DNA from: Chloroflexota bacterium
GTDB lineage: Bacteria > Chloroflexota > Limnocylindria > Limnocylindrales > CSP1-4
DNA: 14,045 nt
NCBI GenBank assembly: GCA_021777365.1
Contig: JAJYDP010000050.1
Coordinates: 1-14,045 of the forward strand
Direction: 5' to 3'
Below, piece after piece: positions 1 through 6,726 of this stretch. The translations under genes and the position numbers were made by a program. Numbering within the stretch: the first letter of the stretch is position 1; each line of letters begins with the position of its first letter. The notes below the pieces were generated by a model. That model was not told where the DNA came from and did no database searches. It worked only from the letters and a program-made list of their open reading frames with translations.

Positions 1-4
1 ACAT
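1..4 (-). CDS. Possible divergent gene, start codon only
   Basis: On the minus strand an ATG lies at positions 4-2. It is preceded by GGGAGG (plus positions 15-20) at a 10-base spacing, and further up by a TATACT box (96-101). This arrangement looks like the start of a gene transcribed leftwards out of the window. Only one codon is visible, so nothing can be said about its product. Confidence 0.3.
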
Positions 5-14
5 GGTGCTCGAA

Positions 15-101
15 CCTCCCAACCGCGCGAGTCGGCGCGGATCATCGGCACCTGACGGGAGCGCCCGCCTCGGGTCGAGACGTACGAAGGGCACGAGTAT
101 A
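15..101 (-). promoter_or_regulatory. Minus-strand promoter -10 box and Shine-Dalgarno
   Basis: Read on the minus strand, TATACT at 101-96 is a 5/6 match to the bacterial -10 consensus and one of very few AT-rich hexamers in this GC-rich window. About 75 bases downstream is GGGAGG (20-15) and then ATG (4-2). No convincing -35 box is seen 16-18 bases upstream. The reading is a promoter and ribosome-binding site for a divergent gene to the left, with a leader of roughly 85 bases. Confidence 0.45.
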
Positions 102-232
102 GCCCTGGTCCGGCAGCCGTCGGACCCGGGCATCGCGCGCGTGGCGTGCGCGATGGCCGCCCCCTCGCCTCACGCGGCGTGGCGCGCGAACACGGATGCG
201 ACGGCGGACCGCGCGGCCGCGGCGCCGCGGAT

Positions 233-263
233 TACGATCGCGCCGTGAGGGCCGGCAGGGAGG
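233..263 (+). promoter_or_regulatory. Possible -10 box and Shine-Dalgarno of the DUF2520 gene
   Basis: TACGAT at 233-238 fits the relaxed TAnnAT form of the -10 box. GGGAGG at 258-263 sits 5 bases before the ATG at 269 and is the reason for choosing that start. An in-frame GTG at 245 lies only 6 bases after the -10-like box and could instead be a leaderless start, giving 8 extra residues. No -35 box is evident. Confidence 0.35.
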
Positions 264-268
264 ATGGC

Positions 269-1372
269 ATGCGTTCGTGGTGGAGGCGGGGGGCCGGGCG
301 ACCGGTCGTGCCGGAGCCCGAAGCCGGCGCCGCGAAGGAGGGGGACTCGCTCCACGCGGCGCTCGCCGCGCCCGAGTTCCCGCCCACGCCCGACGCTGCA
401 CCCCCGCCCACGCCCGGCACCGTGCCCGAGGCGGCACGCGCGCCCGAGTCCCCGCCCACGCCCGGCGCCGTGCCCGCACCCGGTGGCGTGCCGGAGCCCG
501 GGGAGCACCTGCCGCGGCTCGGGTTCGTGGGGGCCGGCCGCGTGGGGACCGCGCTCGGGGTCGCGCTGCGGCGGGCCGGGTGGCCGGTGCCGGCCGTGGC
601 GTCCCGCGATCCGGAGCGCCGGGACCGCTTCGTCGCCCTCGTCCCGGGCGCGCGTGCCTACGCCGAACCGCAGGCGGTGCTCGACCAGGTGGATCTCGTC
701 TTCCTGGCCGTGCCCGACGACGCGGTCGTGGAGGTCGCCGCGCAGATGCGTCTCTACAGCGGCCAGGCGATCGTCCACACCAGCGGCGTCCTGCCATCGT
801 CCGTCCTCGCACCTGCGATGGCGGCCGGCACGGAGGCCGGCAGCTTCCACCCCCTGGTGGCCTTCGCCGACCTGGACGCGGCCCTCGCCGCGCTGCCCGG
901 CTCGATGATCGCGATCGAGGGCGACGAGCCGCTGCTCCCGCTGCTCGCGGACCTGGCCGAGGCGCTCGGCGCCCGCCCCGTGCGGGTGACCGCCGCCGGC
1001 AAGGCACTGCACCACGCGGCCGCCGTCCTGGCGGCCGGCGGCCTGGTCGTGCTGCTGGACGCCATCCGGGAGCTCGGCGTGGCGGCGGGGCTGGACGACG
1101 AGACCGCGCTGCGGACGTACCTGGACCTCGCCCGGCAGGGGCTCGAGCACGCGCCGGCGCTCGGCACGCAGGCGGCGCTCACCGGGCCGGTGGTCCGCGG
1201 AGACCTCGGCACCATCCGGGCGCACCTCGATGCTCTGCGGGGTCGGGCGCCCGACGTCCTCCCGGTCTACGTGGCCCTGAGCCGCCGGGCGGTGGCCATG
1301 GCGCTGGCGCGCGGTGACCTCTCCGCAGATCGGGCCGCTGCAATGCTCGCGTTGCTTGCAGCGGCCGGTTGA
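269..1372 (+). CDS. Rossmann-like / DUF2520 domain protein with Pro-rich N-terminal extension
   Basis: The 367-residue protein has three parts. Residues 1-84 are a Pro/Ala/Glu-rich, probably disordered extension. From residue 83 a Rossmann NAD(P)-binding fold begins (RLGFVGAGRVGTALG; GxGxxG at 88-93), followed by strands such as VDLVFLAVPDDAV (141-153). The C-terminal helical DUF2520 domain follows FHPL (193-196) and contains GKALHHAAAVLAAGG (K245, H248-H249). This is the typical order of the Rossmann-like/DUF2520 family, which resembles ketopantoate reductase and pyrroline-5-carboxylate reductase. It is therefore probably a cytoplasmic NAD(P)-dependent dehydrogenase or reductase of unknown substrate. 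The family core is near 280 residues, so the 80-residue extension is unusual. The start at 269 is supported by GGGAGG 5 bases upstream; longer in-frame starts (146, 245) exist but have poor ribosome-binding sites. Its relation to the following Nudix and gcv genes is unclear. Confidence 0.85.
   Translation: MRSWWRRGAGRPVVPEPEAGAAKEGDSLHAALAAPEFPPTPDAAPPPTPGTVPEAARAPESPPTPGAVPAPGGVPEPGEHLPRLGFVGAGRVGTALGVALRRAGWPVPAVASRDPERRDRFVALVPGARAYAEPQAVLDQVDLVFLAVPDDAVVEVAAQMRLYSGQAIVHTSGVLPSSVLAPAMAAGTEAGSFHPLVAFADLDAALAALPGSMIAIEGDEPLLPLLADLAEALGARPVRVTAAGKALHHAAAVLAAGGLVVLLDAIRELGVAAGLDDETALRTYLDLARQGLEHAPALGTQAALTGPVVRGDLGTIRAHLDALRGRAPDVLPVYVALSRRAVAMALARGDLSADRAAAMLALLAAAG
379..464 (+). repeat. 24-bp periodic Pro-rich coding repeat
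   Basis: The 14-mer CCCGCCCACGCCCG occurs at 379-392, 403-416 and 451-464. The spacings are 24 and 48 bases, exactly one and two units of an 8-codon repeat. The encoded units read PPTPDAAP, PPTPGTVP, a degenerate EAARAPES, then PPTPGAVP. It lies inside the N-terminal extension of the DUF2520 protein and is in frame, so copy-number change would lengthen or shorten the linker without a frameshift. Confidence 0.8.
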
Positions 1373-1383
1373 GTGGGTACCAT
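1356..1383 (+). promoter_or_regulatory. Possible promoter placing a leaderless start at 1391
   Basis: TACCAT at 1378-1383 matches the TAnnAT -10 pattern and lies across and just beyond the stop of the DUF2520 gene. A weak -35-like TTGCAG lies 16 bases upstream at 1356-1361. The ATG at 1391 is 7 bases after the -10 box, about where transcription would begin, so an mRNA from here would have almost no 5' leader. It could serve the small ORF and the Nudix gene, and perhaps the gcv genes beyond. Confidence 0.4.
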
Positions 1384-1390
1384 AGACGGC

Positions 1391-1696
1391 ATGCAGCACA
1401 GCCTCGCTCCCGGGCGATCCGCACGACTGATGCCGCGCTTCGTGGCCCCCGCCGCGCAGGGGCGTGAAGCGCGCCTGGGGCTCCACCGCATGGCGGCCGG
1501 GATGATCCCGGGCGCCTCGGCGCCGTGGCGTGCCGGGCGTCGGATGGACCTGCGGGACCGCCGCGGGATGACCATCGAGGCGCCCCGCGCCCGCACCACC
1601 GGGCTGCTGCGGCGCGAGCCGGTCCTGCACTGGACCGGGGACGTGGTCACGCGTCGCGTGCTCGCGCCACTCCGCGCGGCGCCGTGGCGTCGCTGA
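1391..1696 (+). CDS. Small Arg-rich hypothetical protein (101 aa)
   Basis: I do not recognise this protein. It is 101 residues, strongly basic (about one Arg in five), with no membrane segment and no familiar motif. The C-terminal part reads GLLRREPVLHWTGDVVTRRV. Third codon positions are mostly G or C, as in the neighbouring genes. It fills the gap between the DUF2520 stop (1372) and the Nudix gene. The ATG at 1391 has no Shine-Dalgarno but sits 7 bases after a -10-like TACCAT, which would suit a leaderless transcript. An in-frame GTG at 1373 would add 6 residues. The stop at 1694-1696 overlaps one possible GTG start (1684) of the Nudix gene by 13 bases. It may be a real small gene or a chance open frame in high-GC DNA. 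Confidence 0.4.
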   Translation: MQHSLAPGRSARLMPRFVAPAAQGREARLGLHRMAAGMIPGASAPWRAGRRMDLRDRRGMTIEAPRARTTGLLRREPVLHWTGDVVTRRVLAPLRAAPWRR

Positions 1697-2166
1697 GGCG
1701 CACGGGGACCGGTTCCCGTCCCACCGCCCGCGCCATGTCCGCGGGAGGCCTGGTGATCCGCATCGCGCAGGACGAGCCCGAGATCGTCCTCGGCCGACGG
1801 GTGCGGCAGCGCGAGGGCTCCGCCTGGACGCTCCCCAAGGGGACACCCGCCGAGGGCGAGTCCGTCGAGGCGACGGCGCTCCGGGAGGTGGAGGAGGAGA
1901 CCGGGCTGACGGTCCGCATCGTCGAGCCGGTGGGGGCGATCCACTACTCGTTCGTCCAGGGGGGGACGCGGGTCGACAAGACCGTCCATCATTACCTCAT
2001 GGTCGCGACCGGGGGGAGCCTGGCGAACCACGACGCCGAGTTCGACGAGGTCCGCTGGGTGCCGCTCGCGGAAGCGGCGCACCTGTTGAGTTTCGAGACC
2101 GAGCGCGAGATCGTCGAACGTGCGCGACCAGCGATCGATGCGCTCCGGGAACGCGGCGCGGCCTGA
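1684..2166 (+). CDS. Nudix hydrolase
   Basis: The Nudix box GX5EX7REUXEEXGU is complete: G53, E59, R67-E68 and E71-E72, then G74-L75 (numbered from the GTG at 1684). The loop before it (WTLPKG) and the strand SAGGLVIR are also typical. Nudix enzymes hydrolyse nucleoside diphosphates linked to another moiety, using Mg2+ bound by the REUXEE glutamates; the substrate cannot be read from the motif. Two starts are possible. GTG 1684 gives 160 residues, a normal length with a lead before strand 1. ATG 1735 gives 143 residues and begins exactly at the SAGG strand. Neither has a good Shine-Dalgarno, and I prefer 1684 because the shorter form would leave the first strand bare. The gene ends 28 bases before gcvT, so the two are probably cotranscribed. 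SAWTLPKG resembles diadenosine polyphosphate or MutT-like Nudix members, but that is only a resemblance. Confidence 0.85.
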   Translation: MASLRRTGTGSRPTARAMSAGGLVIRIAQDEPEIVLGRRVRQREGSAWTLPKGTPAEGESVEATALREVEEETGLTVRIVEPVGAIHYSFVQGGTRVDKTVHHYLMVATGGSLANHDAEFDEVRWVPLAEAAHLLSFETEREIVERARPAIDALRERGAA

Positions 2167-2194
2167 TTCGCGCGCCGCCGGGGAGAGAGCGCAG

Positions 2195-3292
2195 ATGCGG
2201 GCCACGGCGCTGCTCGAGCGGCATCGCGCGCTGGGTGCGCGCATGGTCGAGTTCGCGGGATGGGAGATGCCCGTCCAGTACAGCGGGATCCTGGAGGAGC
2301 ACCGCGCCGTGCGGGGGCGGGCCGGCGTCTTCGATCTCTCGCACATGGGCGAGCTGCACGTGCGGGGGTCCGAGGCGGGCGCCGCCCTCGCGTACGCGCT
2401 CGTGACGGACCCGCCGGCACTCGCCATCGGCCGCGCGCACTACTCCATGATCTGCACACCCGACGGCGGGGTTATCGACGATCTCATCGTCTACCGCCTG
2501 GCGCCCGATCACTTCCTGGTGGTGGCGAACGCCGGCAACGCCGCGGTGGTGGCCGACGAGCTGCGGGCGCGCCTGGCAGGCTTCGACGCCGCTCTCGACG
2601 ACGCCTCCCTGCGCACCTCGCTGGTGGCCATCCAGGGTCCCCGCGCGGTCGCCGTGCTGACCCCGCTGACCGACGTGGACCTGGGTGCCCTGCGCTACTA
2701 CGCCATCGCCGAGGGGCATGTGGCCGGGATCCCGGCCCTGGTGGCCCGCACCGGGTACACCGGCGAGGACGGCTTCGAGTGCTTCGTGGACTGGGAGGCG
2801 GGCATCCCGGTCTTCGACGCCCTCCTCACCGCCGGCGCCCCCGAGGGTGTGATCCCGGCCGGCCTGGGCGCGCGCGACACGCTGCGCCTGGAGGCGGGCA
2901 TGCCGCTCTACGGCAACGAGCTCGGGCGCGACACCACCCCCTTCGACGCGGGGCTCGGGCGGGTGGTCAAGCTCGCGAAGCCGGGCGACTTCGTGGGACG
3001 CGCAGCGCTCGCCGCGGCGCAGGAACACGGGAGGGCGAAGGCGCTGGTGGGCCTCGTGGTGCGCGGCCGGGGGATCGCCCGGCACGGGTACCCAGTCTTC
3101 CGCGCGGACGGCACCGAGGCGGTCGGGTCCGTCACCAGCGGCACCCAGTCGCCGACCCTGGGCGAGCCGATCGCGATGGGGTACGTGCCCCCGGACGCCG
3201 CCGAGGCCGGTACGATGCTCGAGATCGCCATCCGGGAGGCGCGCGTGCCCGCCGAGGTCGTGCCGCTTCCCTTCTACCACCGCCCCGCCTGA
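2195..3292 (+). CDS. gcvT: Aminomethyltransferase, glycine cleavage T protein
   Basis: GcvT takes the aminomethyl group from the lipoyl arm of GcvH, releases ammonia and forms 5,10-methylene-tetrahydrofolate in the cytoplasm. The 365-residue length matches the family. Visible signatures are FAGWEMPVQY (20-29), VFDLSHMGE (45-53), GGVIDDLIVYRL (91-102, carrying the acidic pair at the folate site), ARTGYTGEDGFE and LGARDTLRLEAGMPLYGNEL. The C-terminal GcvT barrel ends near PFYHRP. The start at 2195 is chosen because GGGGAGAG lies a few bases upstream and because the protein then begins directly with the conserved helix; an open frame extends up to 2120 but would overlap the Nudix gene. It is the first gene of a gcvT-H-PA-PB cluster. 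No glycine riboswitch fits in the 28-base gap upstream. Confidence 0.96.
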   Translation: MRATALLERHRALGARMVEFAGWEMPVQYSGILEEHRAVRGRAGVFDLSHMGELHVRGSEAGAALAYALVTDPPALAIGRAHYSMICTPDGGVIDDLIVYRLAPDHFLVVANAGNAAVVADELRARLAGFDAALDDASLRTSLVAIQGPRAVAVLTPLTDVDLGALRYYAIAEGHVAGIPALVARTGYTGEDGFECFVDWEAGIPVFDALLTAGAPEGVIPAGLGARDTLRLEAGMPLYGNELGRDTTPFDAGLGRVVKLAKPGDFVGRAALAAAQEHGRAKALVGLVVRGRGIARHGYPVFRADGTEAVGSVTSGTQSPTLGEPIAMGYVPPDAAEAGTMLEIAIREARVPAEVVPLPFYHRPA

Positions 3293-3319
3293 CGGGTCGG
3301 ACCAGCAGGCAGTGCCTAC

Positions 3320-3325
3320 AGGGAG
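3320..3325 (+). promoter_or_regulatory. Shine-Dalgarno that bears on the gcvH start
   Basis: AGGGAG at 3320-3325 directly abuts the ATG at 3326, too close to serve it normally. It is 6 bases before an in-frame GTG at 3332, which is ideal spacing. A second in-frame GTG is at 3338. The real gcvH start may therefore be GTG 3332, two codons later than the ATG. Confidence 0.5.
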
Positions 3326-3712
3326 ATGGACGTGGACGTGAGGGAGGGTCTCCTCTACACCGACGATCACGAATGGCTGCGGGTGGAGGGCGAGACCGGC
3401 GTGGTCGGGATCACCGCCTTTGCCGCCGAGCAGCTCGGCGACGTCGTCTTCGTGGAGCTTCCGCAGACCGGTCGCACGCTCGAGCGCGCCGAGGCGTTCG
3501 GGGTGGTCGAATCGGTCAAGGCGGTGAGCGATCTCTTCTCGCCGGTCCCGGGCCAGGTCCTCGAGGTGAACGGCGAGCTCAACGCGCACCCCGAGCTGAT
3601 CGACAGCGACCCCTACGGCCAGGGCTGGATCATGCGCATCCGGATCGCCGACGAGGGCGCGACCACCGAGCTCAAGGACGCCGCCGCCTACCGCGCGCTG
3701 ATCGGAGCCTGA
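3326..3712 (+). CDS. gcvH: Glycine cleavage H protein (lipoyl carrier)
   Basis: GcvH is the small lipoylated shuttle protein that carries the aminomethyl group from P to T protein and is then reoxidised by L protein. The 128-residue length is normal. The lipoyl-attachment motif GVVESVKAVSDLFSPV is intact, with the acceptor Lys at about residue 65. The N-terminal YTDDHEWLRVEG and the segment GITAFAAEQLGDVVFVELP are family hallmarks. The conserved C-terminal GWIMRIRI is also present. It lies 33 bases after gcvT and 4 bases before gcvPA, so it sits inside the operon. The start is uncertain by two codons (ATG 3326 or GTG 3332). Lipoylation requires LipA/LipB or LplA, none of which is in the window. 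Confidence 0.96.
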   Translation: MDVDVREGLLYTDDHEWLRVEGETGVVGITAFAAEQLGDVVFVELPQTGRTLERAEAFGVVESVKAVSDLFSPVPGQVLEVNGELNAHPELIDSDPYGQGWIMRIRIADEGATTELKDAAAYRALIGA

Positions 3713-3716
3713 CGCC

Positions 3717-5078
3717 ATGCCCTACGGGCCGCACACGCCGGCCGACCGGGAGCGCATGCTCGCCGCCCTCGGCCTCCCGTCCGCCGACGCGCTCTTCGAC
3801 GACATCCCGGCGGCGGTGCGCGCCCACGGCCTCGACCTGCCCGGCCCGGAGCCCGAGCTCGAGCTGGCGGAGCGCCTGCGCGGCCTCGCCTCCCGCAACC
3901 GGGTGGACCTGGCGAGCTTCCTGGGTGCCGGCGTCTACCGCCATTACGTGCCGGCGGCGGTGGACCAGATGGTCGCGCGGGGCGAGTTCGCCACCGCCTA
4001 CACCCCCTACCAGCCGGAGATCAGCCAGGGGACCCTGCAGACCATCTACGAGTACCAGTCGCTGATCGCCGAGCTGACCGCGCTCGACGTGGTGAGCGCC
4101 TCGCACTACGACGGGGCGACCGCCACCGCCGAGGCGGCCCTGATGGCGCTCCGGGCCACCGGCCGCGCGCGGGTCCTGGTGAGCGCCGCGCTCCATCCGC
4201 AGTACGTGGCCACGCTGCGCACGTACCTCGACGGCGGGCGGTTCGCGCTCGAGACCGTCCCCCTGGCCCCGGACGGGACCACCGACCTGGCAGCGCTCGA
4301 GCATGCGCTCGGCGAGGCCGACCGCCCGGTGGCCGGGGTGCTCCTCGCCCAGCCGAACGTGCTGGGGATCCTGGAGCCGATGGCGGAGGCGTCGCGGCTG
4401 GCCCATGCCGCGGGCGCCCTCTTCGTGGCGGTCGTGGAGCCGGTCTCCCTGGCGGTGCTCGCGCCGCCGGGCTCGTACGGCGCGGACATCGCGGCGGGGG
4501 AGGGCCAGCCGCTGGGGCTGCCCCTGGCCTACGGCGGCCCCTACCTCGGGATCCTCGCCGCCACCAGCGCGCTCACCCGCCAGGTGCCGGGGCGCCTGGT
4601 GGGGCGCACCACCGACGCGGACGGGCGGCGGGCCTTCGTGATGACGCTGCGCGCGCGCGAGCAGGACATCCGACGCGAGCGCGCCGCCAGCAACATCTGC
4701 ACCAACCAGGCGCTCTGTGCGCTGGCCGCCACGATCTACCTGGCGACCATCGGCCCCCACGGCCTGCGTGACGTGGCCGCCCTGGGCGCCGCCCGGGCCC
4801 GCGAGCTCGAGCACGCCCTGGCCGCGGCGGGGGCGCCGCGGATCCACGCCGGCCCGTACCTGAACGAGTTCGCGGTCCGCGTCCCCGATGCCCGGCGCGT
4901 GCACGCCGCGCTGCTCGACCGGGGGGTCCTGGCCGGGCTTCCGCTGGCGGACTGGTTCCCCGACGACCCGGTCCTGCGCGACGCGCTGCTCGTGTGCGCC
5001 ACCGAGGTGACGCGTTCCGACGAGATCGCGGCGTTCGCCGCGGCGCTGGCCGAGGTGACGGCAGGAGTGGCGGCATGA
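3717..5078 (+). CDS. gcvPA: Glycine dehydrogenase (decarboxylating) subunit 1
   Basis: This is the first half of the two-subunit P protein, which with GcvPB decarboxylates glycine by PLP chemistry and loads the rest onto lipoyl-GcvH. The 453-residue length fits the family (about 440-450). Recognisable segments are FLGAGVYRHYVPAAVD (68-83), ATAYTPYQPEISQGTLQTIY (92-111), and SASHYDGATATAEAALMA (127-144). GRRAFVMTLRAREQDIRRE and ASNICTNQALCALAAT follow in the second half. It has a type I PLP fold but lacks the catalytic lysine, which is in subunit 2. The gene starts 4 bases after gcvH and its stop overlaps the gcvPB start as ATGA, so the two subunits should be made in coupled amounts. Confidence 0.96.
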   Translation: MPYGPHTPADRERMLAALGLPSADALFDDIPAAVRAHGLDLPGPEPELELAERLRGLASRNRVDLASFLGAGVYRHYVPAAVDQMVARGEFATAYTPYQPEISQGTLQTIYEYQSLIAELTALDVVSASHYDGATATAEAALMALRATGRARVLVSAALHPQYVATLRTYLDGGRFALETVPLAPDGTTDLAALEHALGEADRPVAGVLLAQPNVLGILEPMAEASRLAHAAGALFVAVVEPVSLAVLAPPGSYGADIAAGEGQPLGLPLAYGGPYLGILAATSALTRQVPGRLVGRTTDADGRRAFVMTLRAREQDIRRERAASNICTNQALCALAATIYLATIGPHGLRDVAALGAARARELEHALAAAGAPRIHAGPYLNEFAVRVPDARRVHAALLDRGVLAGLPLADWFPDDPVLRDALLVCATEVTRSDEIAAFAAALAEVTAGVAA

Positions 5079-6625
5079 GCGAGCAGCCCGTGACACCGAC
5101 CGGCGAGCCCCGTGCGCACGCGCTGCGCCCGGCCGTCGGGCCCGTCCTGCAGCCCACCCTCGACGAGCTCTCGCGGCCCGGGCGGGGCACCGCCCGCATC
5201 CCGCATCCCCCGGCCGATGCCCTGGCTGGCATCCCCGCCGGGCAGCTGCGATCCGCGGGCCCGGCACTCCCGGAGCTCGACGAGCCGCAGGCGGTGCGGC
5301 ACTTCGTCAACCTGTCCCACCTGAACTACGCGGTCGACTCCGGCTTCTACCCGCTGGGGTCCTGCACCATGAAGTGGAACCCCAAGCTGGGTGAGTGGGC
5401 GGTGCGCCTGCCCGGCTTCGCAGACCTCCACCCGCTGACCCCGGACGCCGCGGCGCAGGGGACCCTGCAGCTCCTCTGGGAACTCGAGCAGTGGCTGTGC
5501 GAGATCTCGGGGATGCGGGGCGTCACCCTGCAGCCCGCCGCGGGCGCGCAGGGCGAGCTGACCGGCATCCTGATGGTGCGCGCCTGGCACCGCAGCCGGG
5601 GGGACACCGAGCGCAGCGAGATCATCGTGCCGGACTCGTCCCACGGCACCAACCCGGCCACGGCGTCGATGGCCGGCTACCGCACCGTCACCGTCCCCTC
5701 GGACGCGCGGGGCGGGGTGGACCTGGCCGCCCTCCGCGCCGCCCTGGGGCCGCGCACGGCGGCGCTCATGCTGACCAACCCGTCCACGCTGGGCCTCTTC
5801 GAGGACCAGGTGGTGGAGATCCTCGAGGCGGTGCACGCGGCGGGGGCCCTGGCCTACATGGACGGGGCGAACATGAACGCCATCCTCGGGCGCTTCCGCC
5901 CGGGGCAGGCCGGCTTCGACGTGATGCACTTCAACACGCACAAGACGTTCGCCACGCCGCACGGGGGCGGCGGCCCGGGCGCGGGGCCCGTGGCCGTCGG
6001 GGAGAAGCTCCTGCCGTTCCTGCCCTCGCCGCGCGTGCTGCGCGAGCCGGACGGCACCTTCCGCCTGGAGCGGCCCGGCGAGCGCCCCGGTTCCATCGGG
6101 CGGGTCCGGTCCTTCGTGGGCAGCGTGGGGGTCCTGGTGCGCGCGTACGCGTACCTGCGCGCGCACGGGGGGACCGGCCTCACGGAGGTCTCGGAGGACG
6201 CCGTCCTGGCCGCGAACTACGTGCGCCACCGGCTGCGCGGCGCCTACGACATTCCCTACGACCGGCTCTGCAAGCACGAGTTCGTGGCCTCGTCGGCCAC
6301 CCTCGAGCAGGAGACCGGGGTGCGCACCCTGGACGTGGCCAAGCGCCTGATCGATCACGGGCACCACCCGCCCACGATCTACTTCCCGCTGATCGTGAAG
6401 GAGGCGCTGCTGATCGAGCCCACCGAGACGGAGGCGCTCGAGACGCTCGACGACTTCGCCGACGCGCTGCTGGCCATCGCGCAGGAGGCGCACACGGACC
6501 CGGCGCTGGTCCACGAGGCGCCGCACAGCGCCCCGGTGCGCCGGCTGGATGAGGCCACCGCGGCCCGCCAGCCCGACCTCCACTGGCGCCCCATGACCGG
6601 GGCGCAGATGCCCTGCCCCGACTGA
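5075..6625 (+). CDS. gcvPB: Glycine dehydrogenase (decarboxylating) subunit 2
   Basis: This is the PLP-binding half of the split P protein, 516 residues, a normal length. Signatures in order are LNYAVDSGFYPLGSCTMKWNP, QPAAGAQGELTGILMVRAWH, PDSSHGTNPATASMAGY, LTNPSTLGLFE and YMDGANMNAILG. Then comes the PLP-lysine motif HFNTHKTFATPHGGGGPGAG, in which K290 should form the Schiff base. The C-terminal DRLCKHEFVAS and TIYFPLIVKEALLIEPTE are also family-typical. The ATG at 5075 overlaps the gcvPA stop (ATGA) and has GGAG about 8 bases upstream, so I use it rather than the open frame that begins at 4994. It is the last recognisable gcv gene; lpd (L protein) must be elsewhere in the genome. Confidence 0.97.
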   Translation: MSEQPVTPTGEPRAHALRPAVGPVLQPTLDELSRPGRGTARIPHPPADALAGIPAGQLRSAGPALPELDEPQAVRHFVNLSHLNYAVDSGFYPLGSCTMKWNPKLGEWAVRLPGFADLHPLTPDAAAQGTLQLLWELEQWLCEISGMRGVTLQPAAGAQGELTGILMVRAWHRSRGDTERSEIIVPDSSHGTNPATASMAGYRTVTVPSDARGGVDLAALRAALGPRTAALMLTNPSTLGLFEDQVVEILEAVHAAGALAYMDGANMNAILGRFRPGQAGFDVMHFNTHKTFATPHGGGGPGAGPVAVGEKLLPFLPSPRVLREPDGTFRLERPGERPGSIGRVRSFVGSVGVLVRAYAYLRAHGGTGLTEVSEDAVLAANYVRHRLRGAYDIPYDRLCKHEFVASSATLEQETGVRTLDVAKRLIDHGHHPPTIYFPLIVKEALLIEPTETEALETLDDFADALLAIAQEAHTDPALVHEAPHSAPVRRLDEATAARQPDLHWRPMTGAQMPCPD

Positions 6626-6643
6626 CCCGGTTCCGGCGCGGAT

Positions 6644-6679
6644 GACCGGCCGCCGGTCCGACCGACCGCGGTCGGTCGG
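6644..6679 (+). terminator. Overlapping hairpins after gcvPB (terminator or operator)
   Basis: Two inverted repeats overlap by one base. The first is GACCGG (6644-6649), a 3-base loop, then CCGGTC (6653-6658). The second is a perfect 22-bp palindrome at 6658-6679 whose half-arm is CCGACCGACCG. As RNA it could form a 9-bp stem with a 4-base loop. It starts 33 bases after the gcvPB stop, a good place for a terminator, but no run of T follows, so it is not a canonical intrinsic terminator. Because it is a perfect dyad, it could equally be a protein-binding operator. Confidence 0.45.
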
Positions 6680-6726
6680 GAGCTGACCCGGCCCCGCCCC
6701 GACGATCCGGCCCAGGCGCCGCGCCT

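Noticed and set aside
3..248. Plus-strand open frame at the left edge
   Set aside because: There is no ribosome site, it is an Arg/Ser/Ala-rich string, and it overlaps a better minus-strand promoter reading.
170..1846. Minus-strand open frame of 558 codons opposite the DUF2520 and Nudix genes
   Set aside because: It has the same shadow pattern: biased Arg/Gly/Pro composition, no motif, and conserved genes on the other strand.
2167..2194. A glycine riboswitch in front of gcvT
   Set aside because: The gap is only 28 bases, far too short for a glycine aptamer, and nothing like it was recognised further upstream.
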